Shown: positions 1 through 13,163, numbered from the stretch's first letter. The stretch: DNA of 64,000 bases from Dirofilaria immitis (GCA_024305405.1 JAKNDB010000087.1:1550001-1614000), one strand, 5' to 3'. A program made the numbers and translations. Notes: a model not told the origin generated them from the sequence alone.

Positions 1-160
1 ATTTCAGAATAATATGCTATTCTGATGTTTTGTATGAAATTAAGTGTCCTAATTTAAATAAACTTTTTTATTGCAAATAATTCTTTATGAGAGTCAAATT
101 CTTTGGTATCCAATAAATTTGATATAAATTTGAAATTTACATATGAATAATAAAATAAAC

Positions 161-2106
161 CTGTATTAAGCGCATTGCAATCCAAACTATTCCATTTTGT
201 CGATTTTCAACATGCGCTAAAATTCTTACATTTTCACCGCATAAATATGCCGTACGATCCATAATAACTCTAAAAAGTAAAAATACGCATAATTCAAGAG
301 CCAAAAATCTAAATTCTATAATATAAACAGTTCAGGAGCCAAAAATCTCAATGATATAAACAGTTCAAGAGCTAAAAATCTAAAATCAATAATATAAATA
401 GTGAAAAATTTGAGATAACTATGCTTTATGCTAAATATCATTAATGCTAATTTAGATTAATCTGACAATTCTCTACAAAATATCGGTCAAAAAGGAAGAA
501 GAAATTATAAAAGTTTTGATAAAAAGTAAATACAAAAAATTTTTAAAAAATAATTATTTGAATTTCCTAACAATTCAAGTAATTAATTATCAATTATAGA
601 TTATTCAATATCATTCGAATACCTTAATGCTAATGCACCACGTCTACAACATCCATGCCATGTTATCTTCTTATTTTGTCCAAGTAATGCACACTATAAA
701 AAGAAAAAATCAGAAAAAAATTTAAATTTAAATTCAAATTTTAAATTAAAATTCTAATTCTAAATAATTGGGAAAAAAAAACGAAACGAATATAACTAAC
801 GCAATATTTTTCATCCATACAATTTATAGATGGTCCAATAATTGTAAAATATTTGATACCTTGTGGAATGGTACCGTGCGGAATATTAATAATTACCTGG
901 AAATTATATCGATTATATATAATATATCAAAATTTGCATTCAATACAATTAAACTTAAGCAAAATGTTTATTAAAATTATTGATAATAACTATTAACAAT
1001 ATTCATTTGTTATCATATATTAGATAATGTAAATGATACCTTAACATAATAACGTATTGTTCCAAGTTTCGTTTCCAATGAACATGGCATTGAACTTTGT
1101 GGTAATTGAAATTGAAATGGAAAATTATGTAAACCACTAAATAATATTGGCTCATCTTCGTTTTCATCACAATTTTCTTCAAAATTTTTTTCATTTTCTT
1201 CATGTGATAATATAGCAGAAGTATTAATAAATTTCGAATTATCATTTTAAAATTATTAAATTCAAAATTTTATATTTCAAATAAATTTAGTAAAAGCAAA
1301 TTTTGAATGATTCAAATTTTGAAATAGAAATTTTAAAAAATGCAACAATTACATCATTTTTTGATTCAAAAATTATCCGATCGAATATGCGAGAGCATTA
1401 AATTTCAACGATAGATTATGATATTTTCAAAATCATTGAATTATTTATTTTAATTTTTATCAATCCAATTAAGCGTTTATTAATTAATCGTTTTATATTA
1501 GAAATTATTTGATATCAAAATTTTTCTTCATTATTATCATCTTTCATCATCATCTATTATCAATAATTCAAAGCGAAAAAAAAAAATGCTTACTTTTATC
1601 CCATATTACTAATTTTTCATTTAATATATATTGTTTATCATGAAGAGTATGTGATTCACCTGTTCTATTTAATTTAATATGAGTATGAGCTTTACCACGA
1701 AGAATAACATAAATATCTGAAAATTTTAATAAATCAAAAGTTTAGAATAATTTTATAAAAATAAAAATTTTCATTTAAACTAAATTGATTTCCGTTTTTT
1801 TTCTTTTTTGAATAAATTATTTATGATAAAATTAAGAATTAATTAATATTTTTAATTAAATAAACATTTTTAAAAAATTAATAAAAATGTTTTAAAAAAA
1901 GAAAATGAAAAATCGAATTAAAATTAAAAGATAAAGAAAAATGATAACAAAAAATATCGGTGATATGATTGAAATTTTAATCAATAATTCAAACCTTTGA
2001 TAGGAATATTTTGTGAATTAGCAAGAATAACAGTGCCTAATAAAATTTCACCACTATAATAAATATCTTTACTAAGTCGTATATCGAATGCTGTGATATA
2101 ATTCAT
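161..2106 (-). CDS. alpha-arrestin (arrestin domain-containing protein), 3'-truncated by window edge
   Basis: Alpha-arrestins are cytoplasmic adaptors that bind membrane proteins and steer their ubiquitination and endocytosis. Exons read on the minus strand: 2106-1995, 1716-1594, 1197-1040, 896-801, 693-623, 269-161. All junctions are GT-AG and the phases agree (1,1,0,0,2,0), giving 223 residues in the window. The start is the ATG at 2106. The N-terminal arrestin fold begins at once (FDIRLSKDIYYSGEILLGTV) and continues with LRGKAHTHIKLNRTGESH, an acidic linker, HNFPFQFQLP and LETKLGTIRYYVK. The C-terminal arrestin domain follows, with GTIPQGIKYFTIIGP, CCRRGALALRVIMDRTAYLC and GENVRILAHVENRQ. 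Order and spacing match nematode arrd proteins. The end of the C domain and any PPxY motifs lie to the left of the window. The acceptor of exon 3 (after CATGAAG) is the least certain border. No frame break was seen. Confidence 0.9.
292..410. repeat. short degenerate tandem repeat in arrestin intron
   Basis: A segment around AAGAGCCAAAAATCTAAA followed by ATATAAACAGTTC occurs about three times, at about 294, 333 and 366. It lies in the intron between exons 693-623 and 269-161. No function is suggested. Confidence 0.6.
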
Positions 2107-2547
2107 ATTGCTAATTATTGATTGATTACGATCAATTGATTGATTAATAAAAAAATGAAAATCAAATAATCTGAAAAAATAAGTCTTTAAAAAATAACGC
2201 GAAATTTTTGAAATGATTTGTTAATTTTTTTTTTGAATATTCATTTGTTAATTGAGCTTAAAAAGAAGTGATAAAAAATTGATAAAGAAATGATTAAATT
2301 TTAATTCATTCGTATCATATAGAATTTTGAAAAATCGTTGTATCGATGGATTCATTTCAATGATAAACTTTAACCTTTCTATATCATATCGCAAACAAAG
2401 AATTAATTTGCACATTTTTCTATTTATTTTTACTTTTTTTTTTTTAAATTTTAAGTAGCAAAAATATTCCCAAAATATTCTTAAATATTTGATAAAACAA
2501 AAACAAATTTGTTAAAATGCTATAAATATCACAAATTGTTCGCTTTA

Positions 2548-2755
2548 TCAATTTAATCATATCATAAAAATAAATATATCAATTTAATCATATCATAAAA
2601 ATAAATATATCAATTTAATCATATCATAAAAATAAGTTTATCAGTTTAATCATATCACAAAAATAAGTTTATCAATTTAATCATATCATAAAAATAAATA
2701 TATCAATTTAATCATATGATAAAAATAAATATATCAATTTAATCATATCATAAAT
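2548..2755. repeat. 31-bp tandem repeat, about 6.7 copies
   Basis: The unit starts TCAATTTAATCATATCATAA and continues AAATAAATATA. Copies start at 2548, 2579, 2610, 2641, 2672, 2703 and 2734, with a strict 31-bp period and few substitutions (for example AAGTT for AAATA in copies 3 and 4). It is a young minisatellite about 450 bp upstream of the arrestin start codon. Confidence 0.9.
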
Positions 2756-3189
2756 TAACTAAACATTTCGAAATATTTTTACTATTATTTGAAGTTAATA
2801 AAAAAATAAGAAAAAAGAAATAGAAAAATGTACAAATTGAATTTTTGCTTGCAAAATAAAAGGTCAAAGTTCATCTTCCGATGAAATGTTAAGTTTAGCT
2901 TTTAAAAATGATTTCTTAATTTTAATATAATATGAAATTTTTATATTTTTAAAATTTTTGCAAATTAATTTATATTGAGCCAAGTAAAATTTGGATAGAT
3001 AAAAAAATCAAAAGAATAATTACGCCCTTGGCCATCTAATTAGAATGGCAATTTAATTTAAACAAAAGATGTGTTAACAAATGGTAATTATTACTTTTAC
3101 AATATCCAAACATCTAATTACTACTAGTTTTTCATATAAAATGAATAACTAAATTTAGCTAATAAATTAGAAAATACGTCTATGAAATA

Positions 3190-3300
3190 ATTAGCCAAGT
3201 AACACATTATATTGAGTCTGTGGAATAATTAGCCAAGCAATGTATCAAGTTGAGTCTGATGAAAAAATTAGCCCAACAACACATCAAATTCGATTCTCGT
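3190..3300. repeat. 39-bp degenerate tandem repeat, 3 copies
   Basis: The motif TTAGCC(A)AG...CACATxAxxTTGAGTCTG occurs at about 3191, 3229 and 3268, with diverged copies spaced 38-39 bp apart. Confidence 0.6.
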
Positions 3301-4813
3301 ATTTGTAAGAATTTCTTTTCTTTTCAACGAAAAAATTGAAATAGGATAAAGATGAGAGATGGATGATGAGATAGAAAATTATAGTATCCTGAAATTTCAT
3401 TTCAGGAAAAACTTATCGAGACTGTGATGTTATTAATTAAAATTACCAGATATAATATCAGGAATTAAATTGACATAAACTTAAACAGATATTCATTTAT
3501 TGCTCGAGAAAAATGAAAAAAAAAAACATCCAATTGCATTGATTGGTAATGACATTAGGGCCAAAAAAATTTTTTTGGGACAATATTAAGGCTGAAATGT
3601 CTTTTTTCGACTGGGAGAAGACGAAAAAAAGACTATGAAAACTTTACAGGATGACATTCTCTCTCTTTTTTATTACTAAAAATAATATTCCTTCGGGAGA
3701 GCAAAAAAGCTCAATAAATAAATACTAAACAGCAAATAAGAATCAAAAAAAATGACACCATCCCGAAAAAAAGAGCCAAGCCTTATATACCAATCATTTT
3801 TTAATCATCTTTTAGTATTCATAAAATGCATTTTTAGCGACCCCAAAATGACATGCATTTGTAATTAATGGCTCACTGGTTTCGCTAGCTTTTCGAGATT
3901 GATACAGACAAATTTTAGTTTTATTAGTTTGTCCAATTTCTATAAAACAGGATAAAACACTTTTCTTGCCCGATACTTCGTCATGTTATTTTCGAATTGT
4001 CATATTTATGTCATATTTCATCGAAAATATAATCGCTTTCAAATGTTTAAAATTCAAATTTTATTAAAATTAAAAAAGTTTCATTTTGAAAAAAAAATTT
4101 TTTGAAATTCAGAAACGTTAAATCCATTTCGGATTTTTCACTAAAAAATTAATGACTAATGTTGACAAATTTTCCTCTTCATACAATCGAATTTATCCAA
4201 TAAAACCCTCGAAATTTATGTAAATCTCAACAGATTACTTTATTTTTTATATGTATCATTTATTTGGTCATCGCCTGTTCGATTTGTATCTGTGTAACTA
4301 TCAACAATTATTTCTTGCCCGAATCTGATTAAACACCTTCTTAAATAAATATCGCGGATTATTCTAGTACATATCATTTATAACATCTAATATATGGTAC
4401 ATAGTCCAGCATTCTAACTTAAAATTTAGCATTTTCTATTTTTTTCGAAGATTTTATTTTAATCATATATGATATAAAAACATCAAAACTGCATTATTTT
4501 ATTTAAATAAAACAAAAAATAATAAAATACATGGCCCGAAACTTAACAATGCTTAAATGTCTAAATTAGAAATTTGGAAAAACTATATTAACCGGATGAG
4601 AACTTTTACAATATTTCTCTGAGAAGGTATGTATAATAATGACAAAGTAGATAAAAACATTGACCAGTTAGCAGCCTTTGGTATATTCCAGTGTCAATTT
4701 TAGTGAAGATAATTTCGCGGTCTTAGCAGGAATATACATTTTGAAAAAAGATTTAAATACTAAGTTTCGAGAAAGGTCACTTTTGGTCTTCGTACAATTT
4801 TTTTTAATCGGTA

Positions 4814-7625
4814 TCACAGTCGTTTTACTGCTATAGCGGTCGATTCGCCTCCACCATTACATATCGTTGCAATACCAATTTGATTAACTTGAAGAGCATG
4901 GAGAAGCGTTACAACTATTCGTGCACCAGACGCTCTGCAAAAAAAAAAATGAATCAGAATGATGCTTATAGCAAACGAGGAATCAAAATTTGGAAATGAA
5001 TACCATAAAACATGTATAGAAATAGATTATGAGAATGCAGTAGAAATAAAAATATCGAAAATGTTTAATAATGAAATAATGCTATAACTAGGGAAAATAT
5101 TCAAAACGGGAAAATTATCGAATATTTATTATATCGCATATCCTATTAAGTGAGTTATTCTAAACTGGAGAGGACTTCCACGGTAAAAGAGAATCGTGAT
5201 GTCTTCTTTACCACTTTAATTCATTCTTGTTTAGATTATCAGTGGAACTGAAATTTGTAGGAATTCATAAAAATGGAGATTTAAAAAAAAAAAAACCAAA
5301 AACTAAAAAATTTTCCCAAGAAATAACAAACCCAATTGGATGACCAAGTGCAACGGCTCCACCACGAACGTTAACACAACTGCTATTTAAACCCATGTCA
5401 CGTAAAAAACAATAGCTGTCGCAGCAAATGCTTCATTTACTTCCCATAACGAAATTTCTTCCACCGAAAGGCCGATTTTCGAAAGTAACTTAAAATATTT
5501 CAAGAAATTTTACAGAAAAAAAGGTTTCGACTGTAGCAAACATTCAATTTTCCATTTATTCAACAAATAGATATGAAAAATTGACAGAGCACAGCAAAAA
5601 AATTGTTAATATTATTTTAAATTGACCTTTTAACAGCAACAGACGGTGCACGAGTGAATTCCACAGGTTCAAGCGCAGCTTCTGCGTAACCCAACACTTG
5701 CGCTATTGGCTGACAACCTTGACGAACTATAAAATTTTTGCTTGCAATTAGTAATGCAGCTGCTCCATCACTAATTGTACTGGCATTTGCTGCAGTTATA
5801 GTTCCATTATCTGGTATGAAAGCAGGTTTCAGAAGGGATACCTATAAAACTAAACCTAGTAAATAAAACGATTCGAAGAAAATTTCTAAAATCGTAATTT
5901 TTATTACATTGAAGCTATTCAACTGGTAAAAATGATAAACAACCAAACAGCATTTCACATTCTAATAAAGGAAAAGAATCATTGTTACACTGACAGAATT
6001 CAATAAATCGATACATCATGGTTTTTTATTGGAAACATAGATGAAAATGATATGATGTCAAGTTGAAAGAATAATAAGTATTTACCTTTGAAGGATTTAG
6101 TTTTTATATTCTTCATCTTGAGATAGTTCATTTGAATCAAAACACTTCACCGGTATAATTTCTTCATTAAACAAGCCTTCCTTTAAACAGACTTTTTGAA
6201 ATCCTGTAAGCCGGAAATACGATGCACCAAGAAGTCTGAGAGCTAATACTACGGAATGTCACGTAATAAATATTACTTTCCAAGCATTGTGAGCTCGCCG
6301 ATAGCTTTCTAACGCATACTCATCCTGTTCTTCACGGCTTATTGAATATTCAGAGCAGATTTTTTCGGCGCAAACACCCATTTTTAATTTTGTGAAGGCG
6401 TCATTTAAACCATCTTCAAACATACTATCCTGAAAATTATTCAAAAATTAGGAATGAAAATTAGAAATCTTAAGCAGATTTAAGCAAATGGCTCAAGAGA
6501 CTTAGCATTATTTTGAAAAATGAATAAATAAGCTTTTTAAATTTAAATTCCAAAATCTTACTACAAATGGACCACTCATATCGTTGTTGTCATTGCGAGG
6601 TACTCCATAGTAGGCATTACTCATACTTTCAGTACCTGCCGCCAAAACAACATCACGATCGCCCAAATGAATTGCTTGGATAGCGAAGATGATTGCTTTC
6701 ATACTTGACGAACATACTTTGTTGATTGTTACACATGGCGTTGTTACCGGAATACCTAAATTTAATTTAATGTGAGAAAAATTTGATCGTACTATCTTTC
6801 TATCAATAAATGCTGTTAATTTGAATATTCTTCATAAATTTCAATAAGTATTTTTATAGCATTTACCAGAATTAATTGAAATTTGTCGAGCGATATTTTG
6901 TCCATGACATGAAGTAAGCACACAACCGACCATCGTTTCATCTATATCACTAGGAGAAATCCCTGAAGATGATATATATGATCGATTAATTGAAAAACAA
7001 ACGAATTTACTGGAATATAAAGGTAAAGAAAATTTATTTCTCGAAATAAAATTCATAACCTTTTATAGCACAGACATCTTATAATCTCTTTTTTTTTTCA
7101 GATATTGAGAAAATGAGAAACTCTTGGCTTGAAAAAGAGTAAAAAATTTTTAATATGATTCTTAAAATTTCAGACAGGATTCTAAAACTCAAAATAGAAG
7201 CGTATATTTACCTATCACCTTTAGAAAATTACTGCAAAATTATAAGCAAGAAAATATGAAAAAGTCAACACCTAGAAATTAGAACCTCTTTTTCAAATCC
7301 TTTTCAAGCCTTCCTAGGACGAATTTCGATAAAGTAATTTTCAAAGCAACAAATTAAACCAGCTCTTTTGATTGCTTCTTTGGTCGCGATAGTTCCTAGA
7401 TATACCGGTGAACAGCTTTTCAACATTTTACGATAACCACCTATCGGAGTACGTACAGCTGAAATAATATATACGTCCTCCAGTTGACGTACTGGACCAT
7501 TTTTTCTTACTCGTATTTTCCAACATTTTGAATTTCACCCAAATATTTGACAGTAATGGAAGAATCACCCTTGTTTTTCGACTAGTAATCTTAAAAATGT
7601 CAGATAAACAATTCTTCAACAACAA
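4814..7625 (-). CDS. acetyl-CoA acetyltransferase (mitochondrial-type thiolase), with homopolymer frame breaks
   Basis: Thiolase II reversibly condenses two acetyl-CoA to acetoacetyl-CoA and acts in ketone-body and isoleucine metabolism. Exons (minus): about 7625-7360, 6962-6867, 6755-6562, 6429-6277, 6180-6086, 5841-5627, 5488-5332, 4934-4814, giving about 430 residues, normal for ACAT1. Active-site motifs are all present: nucleophile in [27 protein letters not shown] and the second Cys in ICNGGGES. The fold starts [18 protein letters not shown]. The reading frame breaks in three short runs: plus T5 at 6101-6105 (expected 6), T4 at 5628-5631 (expected 5) and A6 at 5404-5409 (expected 7). A fourth break lies near an A6 run upstream of RQLEDVY, so the start is uncertain. 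The basic, hydrophobic N-terminus from 7625 ([18 protein letters not shown]) would suit a mitochondrial presequence. Intact catalytic residues argue for a working gene with consensus errors rather than a pseudogene. Confidence 0.9.
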
Positions 7626-8512
7626 ATAATATTTAACTGATACGCTGAATATAAATTATAAAACTAAAACTTTCTGATTCGAATCTCTATCACAACAATT
7701 AATAATTATAATATTCTAAAAATGAAAATGTTTATAAGGATTATAGTATCTGATTAGGTCAATGATTAGGTTAGTCCTATCAAACTCTAATATTAGGTAA
7801 TTAACAATTTAATTATCTGTATGTTTGCTATCAAGAATTTATAAAACAATAGAGAAAGAAATCAACATATTATCAATAATACTAATTAATATTGGAAGTA
7901 ATAGAAACTTATCGGATGTATCAAGGTGAATTAATAAAATCTTTCTAATTTAAGAGATTAATGAATTGCTAAATTGGACAAAAGCATATCAACATATATA
8001 TATTTTTTCAACATCAAAAAAAACCAAAACAATATTTTCAGCTTATAGCATTTTTTCATTTTCGAAATAAAAATATTTTGAAATATGAAATGAAGAATGG
8101 AGAAAACTTGAAGATATGATTATTGATCATTGATCATTTAAAGCACAATTATTACGATTAACAATTCTATTACATATGATCCAATACATAATATTCTCTA
8201 TACTTTTTCTTTTTTATTTTACTATTTTTAATTTAATCAAATTGATTAATAATTGTAATCTAATTATAATCATAATCAATGATATGTAATAAGATATAAT
8301 AAAATATGAATTTGACAATTTTAATAAGTTATAAATGAACAAATAATGACGTATGAAAAGAAAAACTCAAATAATTACAAATGATTGACTAAATTTTTAG
8401 AAAACATTAATTGTATAATTAATTCAACGATTTCAATTTTCACTAGCGGCATTTTTATCATTATATTTACAATTGATATAAAGCATTTTATTCAAACTTT
8501 TATTATATAAAA

Positions 8513-8551
8513 TCAGAATTATCAGTAGACAATGTCTACTGATAATTCTGA
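8513..8551. repeat. perfect 19-bp inverted repeat with 1-nt spacer
   Basis: The arm TCAGAATTATCAGTAGACA at 8513-8531 is followed by one A and its exact reverse complement at 8533-8551. It is the most perfect hairpin in this region. No terminator-like or transposon context was seen. Confidence 0.85.
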
Positions 8552-8833
8552 AATATATTTGATTAATTTCAAAATTTTTTTGACAAATCATTCATTATAT
8601 TTTGCACTTTTCACACAACAAAATCTACTCGTAATCGTAGTATAGTACTAAAAAACATTAAGAGAATGTAGCTGATAGGATAATATCAATTTATTGATTA
8701 TATGAGTCTTGTTCCTATGATCGATTGTGATATGTGAAAATGTAGGAAAATTTAAGTTTTAAGAAAAATTTATAGCAATAATCTTTGATAGTGCACAATC
8801 AATAATTGATAGAACATTATCAATTATTGATCA

Positions 8834-8954
8834 AATATTTCTATTAACGTTTTGAATGATCTCGAAATATGATAAAGGCAGATTTATTGCTTTTGGAATT
8901 GTGCTTATCGTATTTGTTTTCTACGGTTTCTTTTTCTAATGCTTAAAACTCAAC
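8834..8954. repeat. 121-bp dispersed duplicate, copy 1 (other copy 22177-22297)
   Basis: The block from AATATTTCTATTAACG to CTTAAAACTCAAC is repeated in the same orientation at 22177-22297 with one mismatch (G/A). Flanks on both sides are unrelated, and no target-site duplication or terminal inverted repeat is evident. It contains the 27-codon ORF listed at 8856. Confidence 0.95.
8856..8939 (+). CDS. 27-residue putative membrane microprotein, copy 1
   Basis: ATG to TAA, 28 codons. The product begins MISKYDKGRF, continues with an unbroken hydrophobic run (IAFGIVLIVFVFYGFFF) and ends there, which is the shape of a single-pass tail-anchored or signal-anchor peptide. A second copy at 22199-22282 encodes the same peptide; the only difference in the whole 121-bp block is a synonymous GTG/GTA valine codon. 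Codons such as TCG, GGC, ATC and TAC are less AT-biased than the surroundings. No family was recognised. It could instead be a non-coding repeat that happens to be open. Confidence 0.4.
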   Translation: MISKYDKGRFIAFGIVLIVFVFYGFFF

Positions 8955-9261
8955 ATATTATAAAATTAAGTGATGAAAAAAATTTGAATATTAGATTTGA
9001 AAATGAAATGATAGATAAGCTATAGAGATCAATCATTCTACCATTTAGTCATAATTGTTTAATGATTATCAAAATAATCATTATCGAATGCTTTGTTAAT
9101 CTCGAGAATATTGATATCTTTCAACTGTAAATCTATTTTTATTTTGAAAACTTGAAAATAAGTTTTTCTTCGAGTAAAAAGAAAACTAATAATCTTAGTG
9201 AAATCATTGAAGTCGAATTAACAACACACAACATAATAATAGTTCATATCGCTTTTCATGT

Positions 9262-9350
9262 AACAAAAATTCAAACAGCTAATGTGATTTGAACTCTTGA
9301 ATAAGCAACAAAAATTAAACAGCTACTGTGATTTAAACTCTTGAACAAGA
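9262..9350. repeat. 45-bp tandem duplication
   Basis: Two copies of AACAAAAATT(C)AAACAGCTA..GTGATTTxAACTCTTGAA start at 9262 and 9307 and differ at a few positions. Confidence 0.75.
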
Positions 9351-9621
9351 GAACGTTGAGGTCAAGAAAATATCAAAAATATTTTTTTTTTGAAATTTTC
9401 TATTCGAATAATTTAAAATATTTTAACCAACGATGATGTCTGTTTGATAAACAATCGATGGAAATTAATGATAAATTGATTAAATTCAATGATTGAAGCT
9501 AACCAAATTGGAAAAATCATTTAGATCATAAACATCAAATTTCTTCAGTAATATCATATTCCCCGATGATTATCACATAATTTTTCTAAATATGGAAATT
9601 AGGAATATCGTTAAATTTAAC

Positions 9622-9720
9622 ATGAAACGCTCCAAAAGAATAAGTTATCAAGATGATGAGCAGAATCTTAATCTTCATGACGTGATTCTGAAAGTGTTAA
9701 CATCTGATAGGATACGGTAA
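9622..9720 (+). CDS. short coding-like ORF (32 residues), unrecognised
   Basis: An ATG-to-TAA frame in a patch of raised GC. The product begins MKRSKRISYQDDEQNLNLHD and ends LKVLTSDRIR. It uses CGC, TCC, GAC, GTG and CTG codons that are rare in the neighbouring AT-rich DNA. The last codons overlap a possible splice donor (ATACG, then GTAAAT), so it may be a first exon rather than a full gene. A possible acceptor lies about 45 bp downstream. No homology was recognised. Confidence 0.3.
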   Translation: MKRSKRISYQDDEQNLNLHDVILKVLTSDRIR

Positions 9721-10802
9721 ATTGATGAGAGTCACGTGACATAGTATTAGATAATGATGGCCAGAATTGATGACACGAATATATTTAAATGGGAAAATTG
9801 ACAAACACTTTTTTTTCCACTTGAAGCAAGGATATATTTTGAAGAAGGGATGAGGGGAGAAAGAGAGTCACAATAGAACATAATGATAGAGAGTAAAAAA
9901 CGTACGAGAGAACTTTTGACCATAGATTGAAAAAAGAAATGATGAGCAGTCATACGAATACACGAACATAATATCATCCGGCCGTATTCCTCTGACAACT
10001 GATACTTCTTATATCAACATTTATGCAAATTTTGTGGATCATGTGAATTAAAATGATAGATTGATAGGAATGATGATATTTTCATAGTTGCTTGTAGTTG
10101 AAAAAATTTAAAGGATTTTTCTACGTGATGTTTAGACGTGAACGTGAAGATTCATAGACATAAGCGGAAAAGATGATCGACTAAATAAATCATATGAGTG
10201 CAAAAGGAGAAGTATTTGAACCTCCACGAATAATTCTTATCAATACCTAAAACTTTACACATTTATCAATTTTGCCATATCGATAAAGATTTTGCCGGCA
10301 AATTTTACATTATGAATTTTAAATTAATTATTGCTTGTATTATTGGAATAAAAATAAAAATATCTTTAAAAGTTATTCCAATCTTTTCTTATTATACCTT
10401 TACATTGAGCCTAGAAAATTTCCTTAATTTAATTTAAATTTTAGCAGAAATTATAAGTTTCTGAAGGTTAAAAGTCAATTATGTTATATATTGATTTGAA
10501 TTCTCGACATGCAGCAAAAATGCTGCATTTCAACAGATATTTATTTGTTTATTTATAAGTTATGTATAAATAAACTCAGTTGAATGTTTATTTTTTTGCA
10601 AATCAAATATGAAATTTTTAAAATTAAACAAATAGTACGAAACATTTTTAAATTTCAAATTAAAAATTAATCTAAATTTGATAATTTTATTGTTTAATTG
10701 TAAATTAAACAATAAAATGAAAATTAAAATGCAAAATGAAATCTATTTTTGTTTACATTTTAGCCTCAATTAAATCATATTTTCAATCCAAATACTTTGC
10801 TA

Positions 10803-11041
10803 GGAAGTTATTTCGATGATGTGGCCCGGAATTCTTTCTAGGCTATTCAATGATTTTAATAAATAATTGAGTAAGAATTACTTTAACACTTCATATATTT
10901 CACTTATCTTATGATATTTGGCCTAAAAGTTGGGAAGTTATTTCGATAATGTGGCTCGGAATTCCTTCTAGGCTATTCTATGATTTTAATAAATAATTTA
11001 GCAAAGAATTACTTGAATAGTTCATATATTTCACTTAGCTT
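10803..11041. repeat. 130-bp tandem duplication
   Basis: GGAAGTTATTTCGATxATGTGG, then CCGGAATTCxTTCTAGGCTAT, followed by TGATTTTAATAAATAATT and TTCATATATTTCACTTA, occurs at 10803 and again at 10933. The copies are about 85-90% alike by eye. Confidence 0.85.
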
Positions 11042-13163
11042 TGAAATTAGAATATGCTGAAAAGTAAAAAAAAATTAATTTTTAAAAAATATAATTTACC
11101 AAAAATATTTTAAAGGACAAATTTTAAATTATTTCTATTCGATGTTTAAATGAATTTTTTCAAAATAACCAAATTAACAATGATATTATCGAAGAGAAAG
11201 GAAAAAGTGCAAGGAAATTTTGCCTTTTTTTTCTTTCTAAAAAACGAAAAACAAAAAATTTGCGAGAAAAAATGTTACAACATTTGAAGAAAATTTATCA
11301 AATAATAATTTAAAAGAGAAATAATTAAATTAATAATAAATTTTATTTTTATTCAAATAATACAAACAATAATTAATTTTAAATTTTAAATTTTAACTTT
11401 ACAAATTAAATGATTCGATCGATTACTTTTAGCCAATCATCTTTTTTGCTATTTTTATCGCTTTTACTACGTTTAAATATTATCTTGAAAACTTTTTAAA
11501 CCATTTCAATTATAAGCAACTCCAAAATCCCACTCCTTTTCCCCATCATTCTGACCTTTATCATCCTAAAATCATCAATCCTCTTTCTTATCATTCCTTA
11601 ATCATCAATCCTCACCTTGTAACACCTTTGCTAATATGATTAAAAATATAAATGCATTGCAAGCCAACAATTGAAATATGATTCACGGGAAATTTAGAAA
11701 CTTTCGCACAAATGTTTAAATATCACAAAGATAGAATGATTGTTCCACTTGTTTATCAATTGTATATGTCGTGCCCTTAATTAATCAAAATAATCTTTTC
11801 GAGATTGGTTTAGAGAAAGGACATTAATTTTGAAGGTTGTTTGAAATTTCTTTTTCACCATTCCCTTTTTTTTGATTTTATTCAACCATTCATAGCAAAA
11901 ATTATGAGATATTTCAAAAATGTTTTGTTTTATAATTTTTTCAGCAAAATACTTTAAAGCTTGTCAGAATTCTCGAGTTAATATGAATTCTCGAATATCA
12001 TATTATTATTAGTTTAATATTTCAGTAGCAAAAAAAACAAATAATATCAAAATTTATTTCATTATTTTTCAAAATCAATAAAGTAGAAGTAATAATTTAA
12101 AAAAAAGTTTATATATTTATACTATCATTTAAAAACATTATGTTTATTGTTTATTGTTTATTTGCATAAACAAAATTATCATATATTGTTTATATTCTAT
12201 CTTTTTGCTTAGAGTAATTATTAAGTTTTTCATTTTTGATTATTTATTATTTTCATTTAATTTTTTAATTCGATCATTTGTTATTAGCACCAATATTTCA
12301 CGTTGACATTGATCTTTACGTAACAAACAAAATTATTTTGTTGATGAAAAAATGAAATCCAATTTGAAAATGATTTATCAATGTTAAATATTTCATACCT
12401 TTCCAATTAACCAATTTCATTATATTTTACATTCTCTAACAAAACATTAAAGGTCATATAAAAGAGAAAAGGTTAAAGGTGAAATATTTTTATTGAATAT
12501 CATCTCAGGCAAATTAATATAAATCTGCAAAAAGTTTAATAATTGAAAATGAAATTTTGCTTACTAAACGATTTTAAATGATAAATGAAAAAATTTCGAA
12601 ATTGATATAAGTAATTAGGGAATGATTAATTGTAACATAGCTATAGTATGATATGATAAGATTATTTCAAATATATATGATTTTATTAAGTTATTAATTA
12701 AAAAATTTCTGAAGTTATTAATTTAATTTTACAATGATTCATTTTCATACCGATACTCTCTTACTTTATTTCATTAAAACACAATTAACAGTTTGAATAT
12801 TGCATTATTTATTTCAGATAATTCTCGAACAATTGCTATGAAATAATTTCATTACAACTTTTTTTTTTTTTTGAAATACCCTTTCAAATGTTTATATTCG
12901 ATAAATTTTATTATCATACAACATATAGAATTCATTGATTGAATTTAAAAATATAATGTTGAGAATTTTGAACCAAGAAAATTTTAATTTAAATTAGATA
13001 AATTGATATTAGCTGATAACATATAATATATGCCTATAGTATTTATCATAAATAAATATCAGATTATCATTTTAAATTCAAATCAATAGCAAATGAATGT
13101 TAATGTTTTAATTAAATAATTTGCTAATTTTTCGGCTCTTTTAAAATTGTTTTCAAATAAAAA

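Larger units (their letters stand above)
2107..4813. other. intergenic region between arrestin start and thiolase stop
   Basis: No exon could be supported on either strand. The right side should contain the thiolase 3' UTR, and the part just right of 2106 should contain the arrestin 5' UTR and promoter. The stretch 3500-4700 is less AT-rich and less repetitive than its surroundings, but all frames are broken and no family was recognised. Two tandem repeats inside it are listed separately. Confidence 0.6.
7626..13163. other. gene-poor region between thiolase and copine
   Basis: No conserved family was found in these 5.5 kb. The region holds a short perfect palindrome, one copy of a 121-bp duplicated block with a 27-codon ORF, a 130-bp tandem duplication, and a patch at 9600-10300 of clearly higher GC with short coding-like ORFs. 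The left end should carry the thiolase promoter and the right end the copine 3' UTR. The rest is AT-rich with no readable structure. Confidence 0.6.

Noticed and set aside
1003..1245. 80-codon minus-strand frame
   Set aside because: It overlaps arrestin exon 3 but is read in a different frame from the conserved arrestin sequence.
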